Assembly (NCBI RefSeq): GCF_900088535.1
Contig: NZ_LT578417.1
Span: forward strand, 1,612,001-1,676,000
DNA length: 64,000 nucleotides
From: Cyanobium sp. NIES-981
Lineage (GTDB): Bacteria; Cyanobacteriota; Cyanobacteriia; PCC-6307; Cyanobiaceae
Direction of reading: 5' to 3'
The translations under genes were made by a program, and so were the position numbers. Below, in pieces: positions 48,296-57,296 of this stretch. Below the pieces are notes generated by a model. It had not been told where the DNA came from. It ran no database searches and saw nothing but the letters and a program-made list of their open reading frames with translations. Each line of letters opens with the position of its first letter. Position 1 is the stretch's first letter.

Positions 48296-48385
48296 CCCTG
48301 CCACCCCACCCGCCGTTCCGATCCCGTGCTCGGCCGTGACGCCAACGGGTGATGACCCGAACGGCGCTTCTGCCCTGTCGCCCTC

Positions 48386-48421
48386 CGCATCGCCCACCGC
48401 ATCGTCCAACGCATCGCCCTC
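48386..48421 (+). repeat. 12-base tandem repeat at the start of truA
   Basis: Three 12-base units, each beginning CGCATCG (48386-48397, 48398-48409, 48410-48421), encode [12 protein letters not shown] in the truA frame. Only the third unit belongs to the conserved protein. Confidence 0.8.
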
Positions 48422-49300
48422 TGCCTGCAGTACGACGGCGCTGCCTTCAACGGCTGGCAGCGCCAGCCCAACGCGCCAAGCGTGCAGGCGGCACTGGAGG
48501 AGGCGATCGAGGCGCTGGAACCTGCTCCCGCTCCGCCCGGTCGTAAGGGGACACGCACCTGGGCGGCAGGCCGCACCGATGCGGGTGTGCATGCGGCGGC
48601 CCAGGTGGTGCATTTCGACAGCCATGGGCCCATCCCGGCTGAACGCTGGGCCAAGGCCCTCAATGGCCGCCTTCCGCCCACGATCCGGGTGAGGGCGGTG
48701 AGCCGCGTGGGGCCCGACTGGCACGCCTGCTTTTCCGCCACGTACCGGCGCTACAGGTACACCCTCTTCAACGGCCGCGCCCCCAACCTGTTTCTGGCCC
48801 CCTGGAGCTGGCATCGCTACCAGTGCCGGCTGGGTGAAGACGCCATGCGCCATGCCCTGGAGGGCATGCTCGGGGAGCACGACTTCTCGGCGTTCCAGCG
48901 GGCAGGCAGCCACCGCCGCCACGCCCGCACCACCCTCCAGGAGGTGCTGCTGGAACGGGAGGGCGACCTCCTCCGGGTGGAGCTGCAGGCCAGTGGCTTT
49001 CTCTACGGCATGGTGCGGCTGGTGATCGGCCAGCTCGTGGCGGTCGGGGAAGGTCGTCTGAGCCCGGAGGCGTACACGCTGCGCTGGCGCCTGCGGGACC
49101 GCGAGGCGGTGAAGGAGGCCGCTCCACCCCAGGGGCTCTGCCTGCTGCGGGTGGGCTATGCGGAGCCGGTGTTCCCCACGGCTGCCTGGTATGATTGCCA
49201 ACCGCGGTATCAGCTGGAGACCACCGATTCACCGGTTCTCCCTGCTGCACAATCCGCCGTTCCGCAGGGCCCCCAGCGGCCAAGCGGTATGGTCTTTTGA
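48401..49300 (+). CDS. truA: tRNA pseudouridine(38-40) synthase TruA
   Basis: TruA isomerises uridines 38-40 in the tRNA anticodon arm. The frame contains [36 protein letters not shown] with the catalytic Asp, the [13 protein letters not shown] region and [14 protein letters not shown]. The first usual start (GTG 48482) would cut off the conserved N terminus. Between an in-frame TGA at 48353 and that GTG there is no ATG, GTG or TTG. The left edge is placed at ATC 48401 by homology, and ATC 48413 is also possible. An ATG at 48352 is in another frame, so a one-base sequence error is the alternative explanation. Confidence 0.88.
   Translation: MVQRIALCLQYDGAAFNGWQRQPNAPSVQAALEEAIEALEPAPAPPGRKGTRTWAAGRTDAGVHAAAQVVHFDSHGPIPAERWAKALNGRLPPTIRVRAVSRVGPDWHACFSATYRRYRYTLFNGRAPNLFLAPWSWHRYQCRLGEDAMRHALEGMLGEHDFSAFQRAGSHRRHARTTLQEVLLEREGDLLRVELQASGFLYGMVRLVIGQLVAVGEGRLSPEAYTLRWRLRDREAVKEAAPPQGLCLLRVGYAEPVFPTAAWYDCQPRYQLETTDSPVLPAAQSAVPQGPQRPSGMVF
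49187..49195 (+). promoter_or_regulatory. Possible extended -10 promoter for rplM-rpsI-rpmE
   Basis: TGGTATGAT within the 3' end of truA is an extended -10 element (TGn plus TATGAT, five of six to consensus). It lies 183 bases before rplM. A second, weaker TATGGT occurs at 49288-49293. No -35 hexamer is clear. Confidence 0.35.
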
Positions 49301-49377
49301 ATGGGCGCATCCAAGCCCCGCTCATCCCCGACCACCTGCCCAGCCCCCTACGGCCTGCCGGTGCCTGACCAGGCGAT

Positions 49378-49830
49378 ATGAACAAGACTCCCCTGCCCTC
49401 GATTGGTTCTCTCGAACGCCAGTGGTACCTGGTGGATGCGGAGAATCAGACCCTCGGCCGCCTGGCCAGCGAAGTTGCCGCTGTGCTCCGCGGCAAGAAC
49501 AAGCCCTGCTACACCCCCCATCTCGACGCCGGTGACTTCGTCATCGTCATCAACGCCGACAAGGTGCGGGTGAGTGGCAACAAGGCCACCCAGAAGGTGT
49601 ACAGGCGCCATTCCGGTCGCCCCGGTGGGATGAAGACCGAAACCTTCGCCCACCTCCAGGCCCGACTTCCCGAGCGCATCGTGGAGAAGGCGATCAAGGG
49701 CATGCTCCCCCACAACGCCCTCGGCCGCCAGCTGTTCCGCAAGCTCAAGGTGTACAAGGGCACGGAACACCCCCACGCCGCCCAGCAACCCCAGCCCCTC
49801 GCCCTCGATCCCGCCGCCGCTGCCCAATGA
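49378..49830 (+). CDS. rplM: 50S ribosomal protein L13
   Basis: An early assembly protein of 150 residues with [40 protein letters not shown] and [20 protein letters not shown]. It starts at ATG 49378; its stop overlaps the rpsI start (ATGA), implying translational coupling. Confidence 0.99.
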   Translation: MNKTPLPSIGSLERQWYLVDAENQTLGRLASEVAAVLRGKNKPCYTPHLDAGDFVIVINADKVRVSGNKATQKVYRRHSGRPGGMKTETFAHLQARLPERIVEKAIKGMLPHNALGRQLFRKLKVYKGTEHPHAAQQPQPLALDPAAAAQ

Positions 49831-50228
49831 GCACCTCCAATGTCGTCTACTGGGGCACGGGTCGGCGCAAGACCGCCGTGGCCCGTGTGCGTGTCGTTCC
49901 CGGCACCGGTACGGTCACCATCAACGGCCGGCCGGGTGACAACTACCTCAACTACAACCCCGTGTACCTGGCGGCCGTCAAGGCTCCGCTCAACACCCTC
50001 GGCCTGGCCGCCGACTACGACCTGCTCGTGAACGTGCGGGGCGGCGGCCTCACCGGCCAGGCCGATGCCATCAAGCAGGGAGCTGCCCGCGCCCTCTGCG
50101 GTCTTTCCCCCGACAACCGCAAGCCCCTGAAGACCGAAGGGCACCTGAGCCGCGACCCCCGCGCCAAGGAGCGCCGCAAGTACGGCCTCAAGAAAGCCCG
50201 TAAGGCACCCCAGTTCTCCAAGCGCTGA
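49827..50228 (+). CDS. rpsI: 30S ribosomal protein S9
   Basis: Its C-terminal tail reaches the P-site tRNA anticodon. The 133-residue protein contains [40 protein letters not shown] and the conserved end [15 protein letters not shown] 49827 overlaps the rplM stop by four bases. Confidence 0.99.
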   Translation: MSTSNVVYWGTGRRKTAVARVRVVPGTGTVTINGRPGDNYLNYNPVYLAAVKAPLNTLGLAADYDLLVNVRGGGLTGQADAIKQGAARALCGLSPDNRKPLKTEGHLSRDPRAKERRKYGLKKARKAPQFSKR

Positions 50229-50256
50229 TCGCCGCCCTCTTTCGATTCCTCCTGCC

Positions 50257-50532
50257 ATGCCCAAGGCCGACATCCATCCCACCTGGTATCCCGATGCCAA
50301 GGTGATCTGCAACGGAGAGGTGGTGATGACCACCGGCTCCACTTCGCCTGAGATCCACGTGGACGTGTGGAGCGGCAACCACCCCTTCTACACGGGCACC
50401 CAGAAGATTCTGGATACGGAAGGTCGCGTGGACCGCTTCATGCGCAAGTACGGCATGGCCAGCACGGACAGCAACGCCTCGGCGAAGCCGGCTGTCACTG
50501 CCGAATCCAACGACGACAGCTCCAAGGCCTGA
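50257..50532 (+). CDS. rpmE: 50S ribosomal protein L31
   Basis: L31 bridges the subunits at the central protuberance. The 91-residue protein has PKADIHPTWYPDAKVICNGE, SPEIHVDVWSGNHPFYTGTQ and GRVDRFMRKYG, then a Ser/Ala/Asp-rich tail. The four-Cys zinc motif is absent (one Cys only), so it is a zinc-independent form. A strong terminator follows. Confidence 0.98.
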   Translation: MPKADIHPTWYPDAKVICNGEVVMTTGSTSPEIHVDVWSGNHPFYTGTQKILDTEGRVDRFMRKYGMASTDSNASAKPAVTAESNDDSSKA

Positions 50533-50560
50533 GCACTGCTTCAGGCGCCTCCATCGTCAT

Positions 50561-50590
50561 GGCCGGGTGCATCGGGCATCCGGCCTTTTT
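50561..50590 (+). terminator. Terminator after rpmE
   Basis: A 10-bp stem GGCCGGGTGC/GCATCCGGCC with one G-U pair and a five-base loop, followed by TTTTT (50586-50590). It marks the end of the ribosomal transcription unit before prfA. Confidence 0.88.
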
Positions 50591-50635
50591 GCCGTCCGCA
50601 CGGCGCCGCCCTCCCCACCATGAAGCCTCGGGTTG

Positions 50636-51733
50636 ATGGACACCTCCCTGCTGCATGAACGGCTGGAAGCCGCCCGACGCACCTTCGAAACCCTGGAACG
50701 GCAGCTGGCTGACCCTGCCGTGGCCAGCAATCCCGGCCAGCTCCAGGCCATTGCCCGGGAGCGGGCACGCCTGGAACCCCTGGTGCTGGATCAACAGAAA
50801 CTGCAGAAACTCCTGGCCGAGGAGGCGGAAGCCAGAACCCTGTTGCGTGACCATCGCGGTGACCGCGCCATGGAGGAGCTGGCGGGCGAGGAGCTGGAGC
50901 AGCTCGCCGAGCAGATCGCGAGCCTCAGAGCGTCCCTCACGATCGCGCTGCTGCCTCGGGATCCCCGCGACGACCGCAGCGTGATGCTGGAAATCAGGGC
51001 CGGTGCCGGCGGCGACGAGGCGGCGATCTGGGCCGGTGATCTGGCACGCATGTACGAGCGCTACGCCCAGGGCGTGGGCTGGCAGGTGGAGCCGGTGAGC
51101 GCGTCCGAGGCCGAACTCGGGGGTTACAAGGAACTGATCCTGGCGATCCGCGGCGCGGGGGTGTTCAGCCAGCTCAAGTTCGAAGCCGGTGTGCACCGGG
51201 TGCAGCGGGTTCCTGCCACCGAATCCCAGGGGCGCGTGCACACCTCCACGGCCACGGTGGCGGTGATGCCGGAGGCGGATCCGGTGGAGGTGCAGATCGA
51301 GCCAGGCGACGTGGAGATCAGCACGGCCCGCTCCGGCGGTGCCGGCGGGCAGAACGTGAACAAGGTGGAAACGGCGGTGGACCTGCTGCACAAGCCCAGC
51401 GGCATCCGGGTGTTCTGCACCCAGGAGCGCTCCCAGATGCAGAACCGGGAGCGGGCCATGGAAATCCTGCGGGCCAAGCTCTACGAGCGCCAGCTGGCGG
51501 AGGCCAGTGCCCGGGAGCGTTCCGCCCGTCTGGCCCAGGTGGGCAGTGGCGATCGCAGCGAGAAGATCCGCACCTACAACTACAAGGACAACCGCACCAC
51601 CGACCATCGGCTGGGACGTAATTTCGCGCTGGAGCCCGTGCTCAACGGCCAGCTCCAGGATGTGATCGGCGCCTGCATCGCCGCCGACCAGGCCCGGCGC
51701 CTGGATGAGCTGGCTGCTGAAGTGAGTGCCTGA
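50636..51733 (+). CDS. prfA: Peptide chain release factor 1
   Basis: It recognises UAA and UAG and triggers peptide release. The 365 residues contain the GGQ loop [40 protein letters not shown] and [16 protein letters not shown]. The anticodon-mimic PxT is the PATESQ segment. ATG 50636 is used rather than the adjacent in-frame TTG 50633. It lies just past the rpmE terminator, so it probably depends on read-through or its own promoter. Confidence 0.97.
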   Translation: MDTSLLHERLEAARRTFETLERQLADPAVASNPGQLQAIARERARLEPLVLDQQKLQKLLAEEAEARTLLRDHRGDRAMEELAGEELEQLAEQIASLRASLTIALLPRDPRDDRSVMLEIRAGAGGDEAAIWAGDLARMYERYAQGVGWQVEPVSASEAELGGYKELILAIRGAGVFSQLKFEAGVHRVQRVPATESQGRVHTSTATVAVMPEADPVEVQIEPGDVEISTARSGGAGGQNVNKVETAVDLLHKPSGIRVFCTQERSQMQNRERAMEILRAKLYERQLAEASARERSARLAQVGSGDRSEKIRTYNYKDNRTTDHRLGRNFALEPVLNGQLQDVIGACIAADQARRLDELAAEVSA

Positions 51734-51769
51734 AACCAGCCCGCCCCGGCAGAGCCTGCAGGGCTGGCC

Positions 51770-52321
51770 TCAGGCTGCCCGTTCCTGAGCCACGACCTCC
51801 ACGCCGATCAGGTACTTGGCCCACTCGTGATGCCGCCCTGAACGCAGATGGCAGGTGGCTTCATAGCCCAGGCCGCTCGCCGGACGATGGGGGGCCCGCA
51901 GCAGCACCATGCCGGCCTCTCTGGGGGTGCGGTTGCCCTTGCGCACATTGCAACTGAGACAGGCCGTGGTCACGTTCTCCCAGCTGTCGGCCCCCCCGCG
52001 GCTGCGGGGCACCACATGGTCGACCGAGAGCTTGTCCCCGCTGTAGCCGCAGTACTGGCAGCAATGGCCGTCGCGGTGGAACAGATTGCGACGGGTGAGC
52101 GGCAGCTGCCGGTAGGGCACCCGCACAAAGTGCCGCAGACGGATCACCGTGGGAAGCAGAGTATCCTCCCGGATCACATGCGTGGCGTCATGTTCCAGCC
52201 CCTCGGCCTTGCCCTTGAGAAGCATCACCACAGCGCGGCGCCAGGTGGTGATGTTGAGCGGTTCGTAGGAGGCGTTGAGGACGAGAACGGGGCCCATGTC
52301 AGAGCCGGGAGTCGACGCCAT
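51770..52321 (-). CDS. HNH endonuclease family protein
   Basis: A 183-residue protein of a family common in cyanobacteria. After VLVLNASYEPLNITTWRRAV comes a zinc-type HNH site: CQYCGYSGDKLSVDHVVPRS with the catalytic His, then SWENVTTACLSCNVRKGNRT. The two CxxC pairs would hold a structural zinc. Its target is unknown, and the family is chromosomal rather than linked to introns here. It starts at ATG 52321 and is divergent from alr across only 26 bases. Confidence 0.88.
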   Translation of the reverse strand: MASTPGSDMGPVLVLNASYEPLNITTWRRAVVMLLKGKAEGLEHDATHVIREDTLLPTVIRLRHFVRVPYRQLPLTRRNLFHRDGHCCQYCGYSGDKLSVDHVVPRSRGGADSWENVTTACLSCNVRKGNRTPREAGMVLLRAPHRPASGLGYEATCHLRSGRHHEWAKYLIGVEVVAQERAA

Positions 52322-52347
52322 GCTACGGACTCTGTCCTGAGGTTTCC

Positions 52348-53583
52348 GTGACCCAGGCCACCAACCCCGGTTGGATGCCGGACCTGCCGATGGTGGAAGC
52401 GGGTCTGGAGCGCTATCGCGCCTGGGTGGATGTGGATACCGGCGCGATCGAGGCCAACGCCAGGGCCATCAAACGCGCCATCGGACCCTCCACCCAGCTG
52501 ATGGCCGTGGTCAAGGCCGATGGCTACGGCCACGGTGCGGTTCCGGTGGCCCGCGCCGCCCTGGCCGGCGGTGCCACCTGCTTCGGTGTGGCCACGCTGG
52601 GGGAGGGGATCCAGCTGCGGCAAGCCGGCATCGACGCGCCGATCCTGGTGCTGGGGGGACTCAGCCAGCCGGAGGAACTGCGCAGTTGCCTGCGCTGGCA
52701 GCTGATGCCCACTATCAGCGGCATGCGCGAGGCCCTGCTGTGCCAGAACCTGGCCAGCGGCAGCGGCACCGTGATGGCCGTGCAGCTCAAGCTCGATACC
52801 GGCATGGCCCGCCTCGGCGCGGCCTGGCAGGAGGGGCCACGGCTGGTGGCGGCCATTCACGAGCTCGATGCGGTGCAGCTGGCGGGGGTCTACTCCCACC
52901 TCGCCAACGCTGATGCCCCCCCGGACCCGCGGCGCCCCCGGCAGGTGGATCCCTGCACCCGGGAGCAGCAGCAACGCTTCGAGGCGGTACTGACCCACCT
53001 CCGGCAGCAGAACCTCCAGGCCGGAGTCCGCCACCTGGCCAACTCGGCAGGCACCCTGCGCTGCAGCAGCCTCCACTACGACATGGTGCGCGTGGGCCTT
53101 GCGCTCTATGGCCACAGCCCGGCCCGCCATCTGGCCGGAGTGCTCGAGCTGCAGCCGGCCATGCACCTCCACGCCCGTGTCACGCTCACCAGGACGGTGC
53201 CCGCAGGGGTGGGCGTGAGCTACGGCCACCGCTTCCACACAACCCGCCCCAGTCGGCTGGCCGTGGTGGCCATCGGCTACGCCGACGGCGTGCCCCGCCA
53301 GCTCTCCAACCAGCTCGAGGTGTTGTACCGGGGCCAGCGGCTTCCCCAGGTGGGCGCCATCACCATGGATCAGCTGGTGCTCGACGCCACCGACTGCCCC
53401 GCACTGGATGTGGGTGCCGTGGTGACCCTGCTTGGCCGGGATGGGGATCAGGAGATCCACCCCACGGACTGGAGTGATCGCTGCGGCACGATTCCCTGGG
53501 AAATCCTCTGCGGCTTCAAGTTGCGACTCCCGCGGCTCGCCGCCCACCCGGAGGAGGGGAGCCGGCCGGAGGCCCCCGGCTGA
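52348..53583 (+). CDS. alr: Alanine racemase
   Basis: A PLP enzyme making D-alanine for peptidoglycan. The 411-residue protein has the PLP Lys in MAVVKADGYGHGAVPVARA, RVGLALYGHSPARHL and the second catalytic Tyr in GVSYGHRFHTTRP. It also shows the C-terminal MDQLVLDATDCPALDVGAVV. It starts at GTG 52348 with GAGG upstream. The C terminus ends in a short Pro/Glu-rich tail. Confidence 0.97.
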   Translation: MTQATNPGWMPDLPMVEAGLERYRAWVDVDTGAIEANARAIKRAIGPSTQLMAVVKADGYGHGAVPVARAALAGGATCFGVATLGEGIQLRQAGIDAPILVLGGLSQPEELRSCLRWQLMPTISGMREALLCQNLASGSGTVMAVQLKLDTGMARLGAAWQEGPRLVAAIHELDAVQLAGVYSHLANADAPPDPRRPRQVDPCTREQQQRFEAVLTHLRQQNLQAGVRHLANSAGTLRCSSLHYDMVRVGLALYGHSPARHLAGVLELQPAMHLHARVTLTRTVPAGVGVSYGHRFHTTRPSRLAVVAIGYADGVPRQLSNQLEVLYRGQRLPQVGAITMDQLVLDATDCPALDVGAVVTLLGRDGDQEIHPTDWSDRCGTIPWEILCGFKLRLPRLAAHPEEGSRPEAPG

Positions 53584-53652
53584 GCGTCCTGCCGGGGGCC
53601 GGAGGAGGCGCCGGGTTACCGGAGGATGCACTGATAAGCTCTTGTCGCCGCT

Positions 53653-53741
53653 GGAGAGGTGGCTGAGTGGTTGAAAGCGGCTCCCTGCTAAGGAGTTACA
53701 GGAGGCAACTTCTGTCGAGGGTTCGAATCCCTCCCTCTCCG
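53653..53741 (+). tRNA. tRNA-Ser (GCT)
   Basis: A class II tRNA of 89 bases with acceptor GGAGAGG/CCTCTCC, anticodon loop CTGCTAA (anticodon GCT), a long variable arm around ACAGGAGGCAACTTCTGT, and T-arm GGTTCGAATCC. The discriminator is G, as required by seryl-tRNA synthetase. Confidence 0.96.
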
Positions 53742-53834
53742 TTTCCCAGCCCCGCCTGACTCCATCTCCTGCCATGGTCTCCGCCTTCCGGCGGGAGATC
53801 TGCGCTGGGATCCCACCGCCTGCAGACCCCCGGC

Positions 53835-54782
53835 TCAACCGGTGCCGGTTCCGCTCAGGCGACAGGCGTGGGCCAGATGGGCGGCGATGTCAGGCAGCAG
53901 TGTGGCGTCGGCGGCCTGAGCTGCCCCCTCGCTGAACACGGCCAGCAGGAAGGGGCTGTGCCCTTCGGCCTCCACATAGGCCACATCGTGGCGGGCCTGG
54001 CTCATCCAGCCGGCCTTGCTCCAGAGGCTGGCCCCCTCCGGCAGCCCGGCGCCCAGGAAGCCGTCCACCTGATTCTCGGGGTCCGCCGTGCGACTGGCTG
54101 GATCCAGGGGGCGCCACAGAATCTGCCGCATCCGCCCACAGGCCGGCGGCGAGACCAGGGCTGACGCGATCACGGCCAGCAACAGCCGCGAGGCCGCATC
54201 GCTGCTGAGGCTGTTGCGGTTCTCCAGTTCCGATCCATAGAACACCCGCTCGCGGCCGTAGGGCCCCTCCCCCCAGGTTTTCTGGCAGGCATTGCAGCCC
54301 TGAAGTTCGCTCCAGGCCATGGCGGTCAGCCACTGGTTCACCAGCTGACGCTGGGCCGTCCAGGCCCGCATGCGCTCGGGCGGCAGGGCCGGGCCGCTGG
54401 TGGTGCCGCTGAGCAGATCCACCACCAGCCCCGTGGCGTCGTTGCTGGAATCGCGGATCATGTCCTCCAAGGCACGCTGCAGTTCCTGGTCGGGCTCGAG
54501 CAGACCCTCCTGCAACCAGGCTTCTGCCGCGATCAGATACACCAGCTTCACCACACTGGCCGGATAGCGCTGCCGATCACCACCCCAGCCGGCGCCCGGG
54601 GGCCGCCGCTGCCAGAACGCTTCGGAGCCCCCATCGAGGGCTGCACCGATCTGGGAGCGGTCAAAGCGCACCCAGGTGATCGACAGCTGCTGGGCCAACC
54701 CGAGGCGCCCCTGGAGTTCCAGAAGTCCCACCAGATCGGCCAGAACCTGCGCCATCGCCGGATCCGGGCTGTAGAACGCCAT
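53835..54782 (-). CDS. Class A beta-lactamase-like serine hydrolase
   Basis: A 315-residue protein of the serine beta-lactamase/DD-peptidase fold. SVVK (Ser76-Lys79) is the SxxK nucleophile motif, SSN (112-114) stands for SxN/SDN, and SKAGW (KAG 256-258) for KTG. No signal peptide or lipobox is visible, so a cytoplasmic role on cell-wall peptides or another ester/amide is more likely than drug resistance. It starts at ATG 54782, divergent from the NlpC/P60 gene across 32 bases. Confidence 0.8.
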   Translation of the reverse strand: MAFYSPDPAMAQVLADLVGLLELQGRLGLAQQLSITWVRFDRSQIGAALDGGSEAFWQRRPPGAGWGGDRQRYPASVVKLVYLIAAEAWLQEGLLEPDQELQRALEDMIRDSSNDATGLVVDLLSGTTSGPALPPERMRAWTAQRQLVNQWLTAMAWSELQGCNACQKTWGEGPYGRERVFYGSELENRNSLSSDAASRLLLAVIASALVSPPACGRMRQILWRPLDPASRTADPENQVDGFLGAGLPEGASLWSKAGWMSQARHDVAYVEAEGHSPFLLAVFSEGAAQAADATLLPDIAAHLAHACRLSGTGTG

Positions 54783-54814
54783 CGCTGCCCGCTCATGCTC
54801 TGGCGAGATTAGGT

Positions 54815-55579
54815 TTGTCCCAGGTCCCTCCCCCGGCTGCCGGAACGCCGGCCGCCACCGAACTGCTCCAGCCGGGCACCACCTGGCGCCTGCTGGGTCC
54901 CCTCGATCTGTTCAGCCGTCCCCGGGGGCCCGGGCTCGCCAGCCAGGCCGTCCCCGGCCGCTGCCTGCAGGTGCTGGCCGACCCCCTGCCGGTGGACGCC
55001 GGACCATCCCGGCTGCGGGTGCGCCTGCTGGAGGATGGCTATCCCGGCTGGATCGCCCCGCAGGCACTGCTGGGGATCGCGATCGCGGCGGCGCCTCCAA
55101 CGCCGCGCCTGCTGGATCGCCCGGCGATCGCCGGGCGCCTGGCGGCGGTGCTGGCCTTCGCCATGGCTGCCCTGCACCGCCCCAACACCTACCTGTGGGG
55201 CGGCAGCCTGGGGCCGGACTACGACTGTTCGGGTCTGGTGCAGGCCGCCTACGCCAGTGCCGGCATCTGGCTGCCGCGGGATGCCTACCTGCAGGAGCGC
55301 TTCTGCCAGCCGGTGGCGGTGCGTCCCGGGGTGATCCAGCTGCTCGAGCCCGCCGATCTGATCTTCTTCGGCACCCCGCAGCGCTGCACCCATGTGGGCC
55401 TGCACCTGGGCGGGGGCCGCTACCTGCACAGCTCCGGCCAGGCCCATGGGCGCAACGGCATCGGGATCGACGATCTCAGCCCCCGCAACCCCGATCCCGT
55501 GACGGTGCATTACCGGCGGGAGCTGCGCGGGGCGGGGCGGGTGATGCGCTGCCACGACGGCAGTCCCCTGCCCGCGTAG
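54815..55579 (+). CDS. SH3-NlpC/P60 endopeptidase (murein peptide recycling type)
   Basis: A 254-residue protein with an N-terminal SH3-like domain (about 20-90) and a C-terminal NlpC/P60 cysteine peptidase. Cys138 lies in DYDCSGLVQ, His193 in CTHVGLHLGGG, and His205 is the third polar residue. The same layout is known for the Anabaena and Nostoc gamma-D-glutamyl-diamino acid endopeptidases that trim murein peptides. There is no signal peptide, consistent with recycling in the cytoplasm. The start is TTG 54815 with a weak AGG upstream; no better start is seen. Confidence 0.88.
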   Translation: MSQVPPPAAGTPAATELLQPGTTWRLLGPLDLFSRPRGPGLASQAVPGRCLQVLADPLPVDAGPSRLRVRLLEDGYPGWIAPQALLGIAIAAAPPTPRLLDRPAIAGRLAAVLAFAMAALHRPNTYLWGGSLGPDYDCSGLVQAAYASAGIWLPRDAYLQERFCQPVAVRPGVIQLLEPADLIFFGTPQRCTHVGLHLGGGRYLHSSGQAHGRNGIGIDDLSPRNPDPVTVHYRRELRGAGRVMRCHDGSPLPA

Positions 55580-55608
55580 GTTCGGGGCCCCGGCCCGGCC
55601 CTGTGGCA

Positions 55609-56574
55609 ATGGATCTCTCGGTGGTGGTGCCCCTCTACAACGAGGAGGAGAGCGTGCCGCTGCTGGTGGAGCAGGTGCTCAGGGCGGTGCGCCCCCTCGG
55701 GCTTGCCCATGAGCTGGTGGTGGTGGACGACGGCTCCACCGATGGCACCGCCGCCGTGCTGCGCCGCCTCAGTGCCGCGGTGCCGGAGCTGGTGGTGGTG
55801 CTGCTGCGGCGCAACTACGGCCAGACGGCGGCCATGGCCGCCGGCTTCGATGCCAGCAGCGGCGCGGTGATCGTGACGCTGGATGGTGATCTGCAGAACG
55901 ACCCGGCCGACATCCCCATGCTGCTGGAGCGGCTGGAGCAGGGCTACGACCTGGTGAGCGGCTGGCGCCACCAGCGCCAGGACCATGCCCTGTGGCGGCT
56001 GCTGCCCAGCCGTCTGGCCAATCGCCTGATCGCCCGGGTGACGGGCGTGCGCCTGCACGACTACGGCTGCTCCCTGAAGGCCTACCGCCGCGAGGTGGTG
56101 GACGACCTGAACCTCTACGGCGAGCTGCACCGGTTCCTGCCGGCGCTGGCCTTCATCGAGGGAGCCCGGATCAGCGAGGTGGAGGTGAACCACCACGCCC
56201 GACGCTTCGGCCAGAGCAAGTACGGGCTCGATCGCACCTTTCGCGTTCTGATGGATCTCCTCACCGTGTGGTTCATGAAGCGGTTCCTGACCCGGCCCAT
56301 GCACGTGTTCGGCTTCGGCGGCCTGGCGGCCATGCTGCTGGGGCTGCTGTTCACCGCCGCCCTGGTGGTGGAGAAGCTGGTGCTGGGGGCGGAGATCGGG
56401 GACCGTCCCCTGCTGCTGGTGGCACTGATCAGCGTGCTGGCCGGGGTGCAGCTGTTCTGCTTCGGCCTGCTGGCCGAGGTGCAGATGCGCACGTACCACG
56501 AGAGCCAGGGACGCCCGATCTACAGGGTGCGCGAGACGTTGCGGGGCAGCGGCGGCGCCGCCAGCCTCACCTGA
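55609..56574 (+). CDS. Membrane-anchored family 2 glycosyltransferase
   Basis: A 321-residue GtrB/dolichol-phosphate-mannose-synthase-like enzyme. The GT-A domain shows DLSVVVPLYNEEESV, VVDDGSTDGT and the metal-binding DGDLQNDPADIP. Two C-terminal membrane helices are seen (FGGLAAMLLGLLFTAALVV and LLLVALISVLAGVQLFCFGL). It probably moves a sugar onto polyprenyl phosphate at the membrane. It starts at ATG 55609; the 3' end overlaps the convergent HEAT-repeat gene by 55 bases. Confidence 0.9.
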   Translation: MDLSVVVPLYNEEESVPLLVEQVLRAVRPLGLAHELVVVDDGSTDGTAAVLRRLSAAVPELVVVLLRRNYGQTAAMAAGFDASSGAVIVTLDGDLQNDPADIPMLLERLEQGYDLVSGWRHQRQDHALWRLLPSRLANRLIARVTGVRLHDYGCSLKAYRREVVDDLNLYGELHRFLPALAFIEGARISEVEVNHHARRFGQSKYGLDRTFRVLMDLLTVWFMKRFLTRPMHVFGFGGLAAMLLGLLFTAALVVEKLVLGAEIGDRPLLLVALISVLAGVQLFCFGLLAEVQMRTYHESQGRPIYRVRETLRGSGGAASLT

Positions 56575-57038
56575 GTGGCCGGCGTGCGGCCCCGGAAGCG
56601 CTCCAGGCCCAGCGCCGCCTCCCGCATCACCGCCGGATCGGGGTCGCGCAGCCCACGCCGGAGCAGGGGGAGCACAGCCTGATCGCCCCAGCGCCGGGCG
56701 GCCCGAATCGCGGCGAGGCGGGCCTGGCTGTCGCCCCGCAAGCCCCGGTGGAGGCGGCCCAGCAGGCTGCGGCGCTCGAGCGGGCTGGGGGGCCGCCCCG
56801 GGGGGGGCACCGGAAGGTCGTCCTCGAGGTGTCCAGTGCCGGGGTCGGCGGCAGAGCGCTCCGCGGGAGACTGGGAAAAGGGACCGGAGGAGAGGGGGGC
56901 CTCAAGCTGCGCCCGGTTGAGGGCGGCCACGGCTGAGGCATCGGTGGAGCGCAGCATCACGGCGGGCCGCCGGCGGCCGAGCCACCAGACGATCAGGGCC
57001 AGCACCGCCGCCGCGGCACCCAGGCTGGAGGGGGGCAT
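56520..57038 (-). CDS. Membrane-anchored HEAT-repeat protein
   Basis: A 172-residue protein with an N-terminal membrane helix (LGAAAAVLALIVWWLG), a low-complexity linker rich in Ser and Pro, and a C-terminal HEAT-like region. Repeats are seen in RLAAIRAARRWGDQAVLPLLRRG and RDPDPAVMREAALGLERF. HEAT repeats usually mediate protein contacts; no catalytic motif is visible. It is divergent from psaI by 90 bases. Function unknown. Confidence 0.75.
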   Translation of the reverse strand: MPPSSLGAAAAVLALIVWWLGRRRPAVMLRSTDASAVAALNRAQLEAPLSSGPFSQSPAERSAADPGTGHLEDDLPVPPPGRPPSPLERRSLLGRLHRGLRGDSQARLAAIRAARRWGDQAVLPLLRRGLRDPDPAVMREAALGLERFRGRTPATQVRLAAPPLPRNVSRTL

Positions 57039-57128
57039 GGATTGAACTTTTATGTCGCCAGCTGCAGCCCGGGAAGGCTGCCCTGGGAACGATCCTTACA
57101 GTACCGGCGGTTGCTACTGGCCTGCGCC

Positions 57129-57245
57129 ATGACTGGAGAATTCGCTGCCGCCTGGATGCCCTCGGTGTTCGTGCCCCTCGTGGGGATCCTCGGCCCAGCC
57201 GTGGCGATGGCCCTGCTGTTCAACGTGATCGAGGCCCGCGACTGA
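57129..57245 (+). CDS. psaI: Photosystem I reaction centre subunit VIII (PsaI)
   Basis: A 38-residue single-helix PSI subunit at the trimerisation face, where it supports PsaL. It reads MTGEFAAAWMPSVFVPLVG, then a hydrophobic helix ending ALLFNVIEARD. ATG 57129 gives the known family length. psaL follows after 51 bases, and the two are probably cotranscribed. Confidence 0.95.
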   Translation: MTGEFAAAWMPSVFVPLVGILGPAVAMALLFNVIEARD

Positions 57246-57296
57246 CCACTCCCCCTGGAGTGACCACGCCCCTTTCATCACCCTGCCCCCACCCCC

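Noticed and set aside
51736-51767. Hairpin CCAGCCC/GGGCTGG between prfA and the HNH gene as a terminator
   Set aside because: The loop is 18 bases and no T-run follows on either strand.
57094-57100. A single TTACA hexamer upstream of psaI as an HLR1 (RpaB) site
   Set aside because: HLR1 needs two direct copies at fixed spacing; only one is present.
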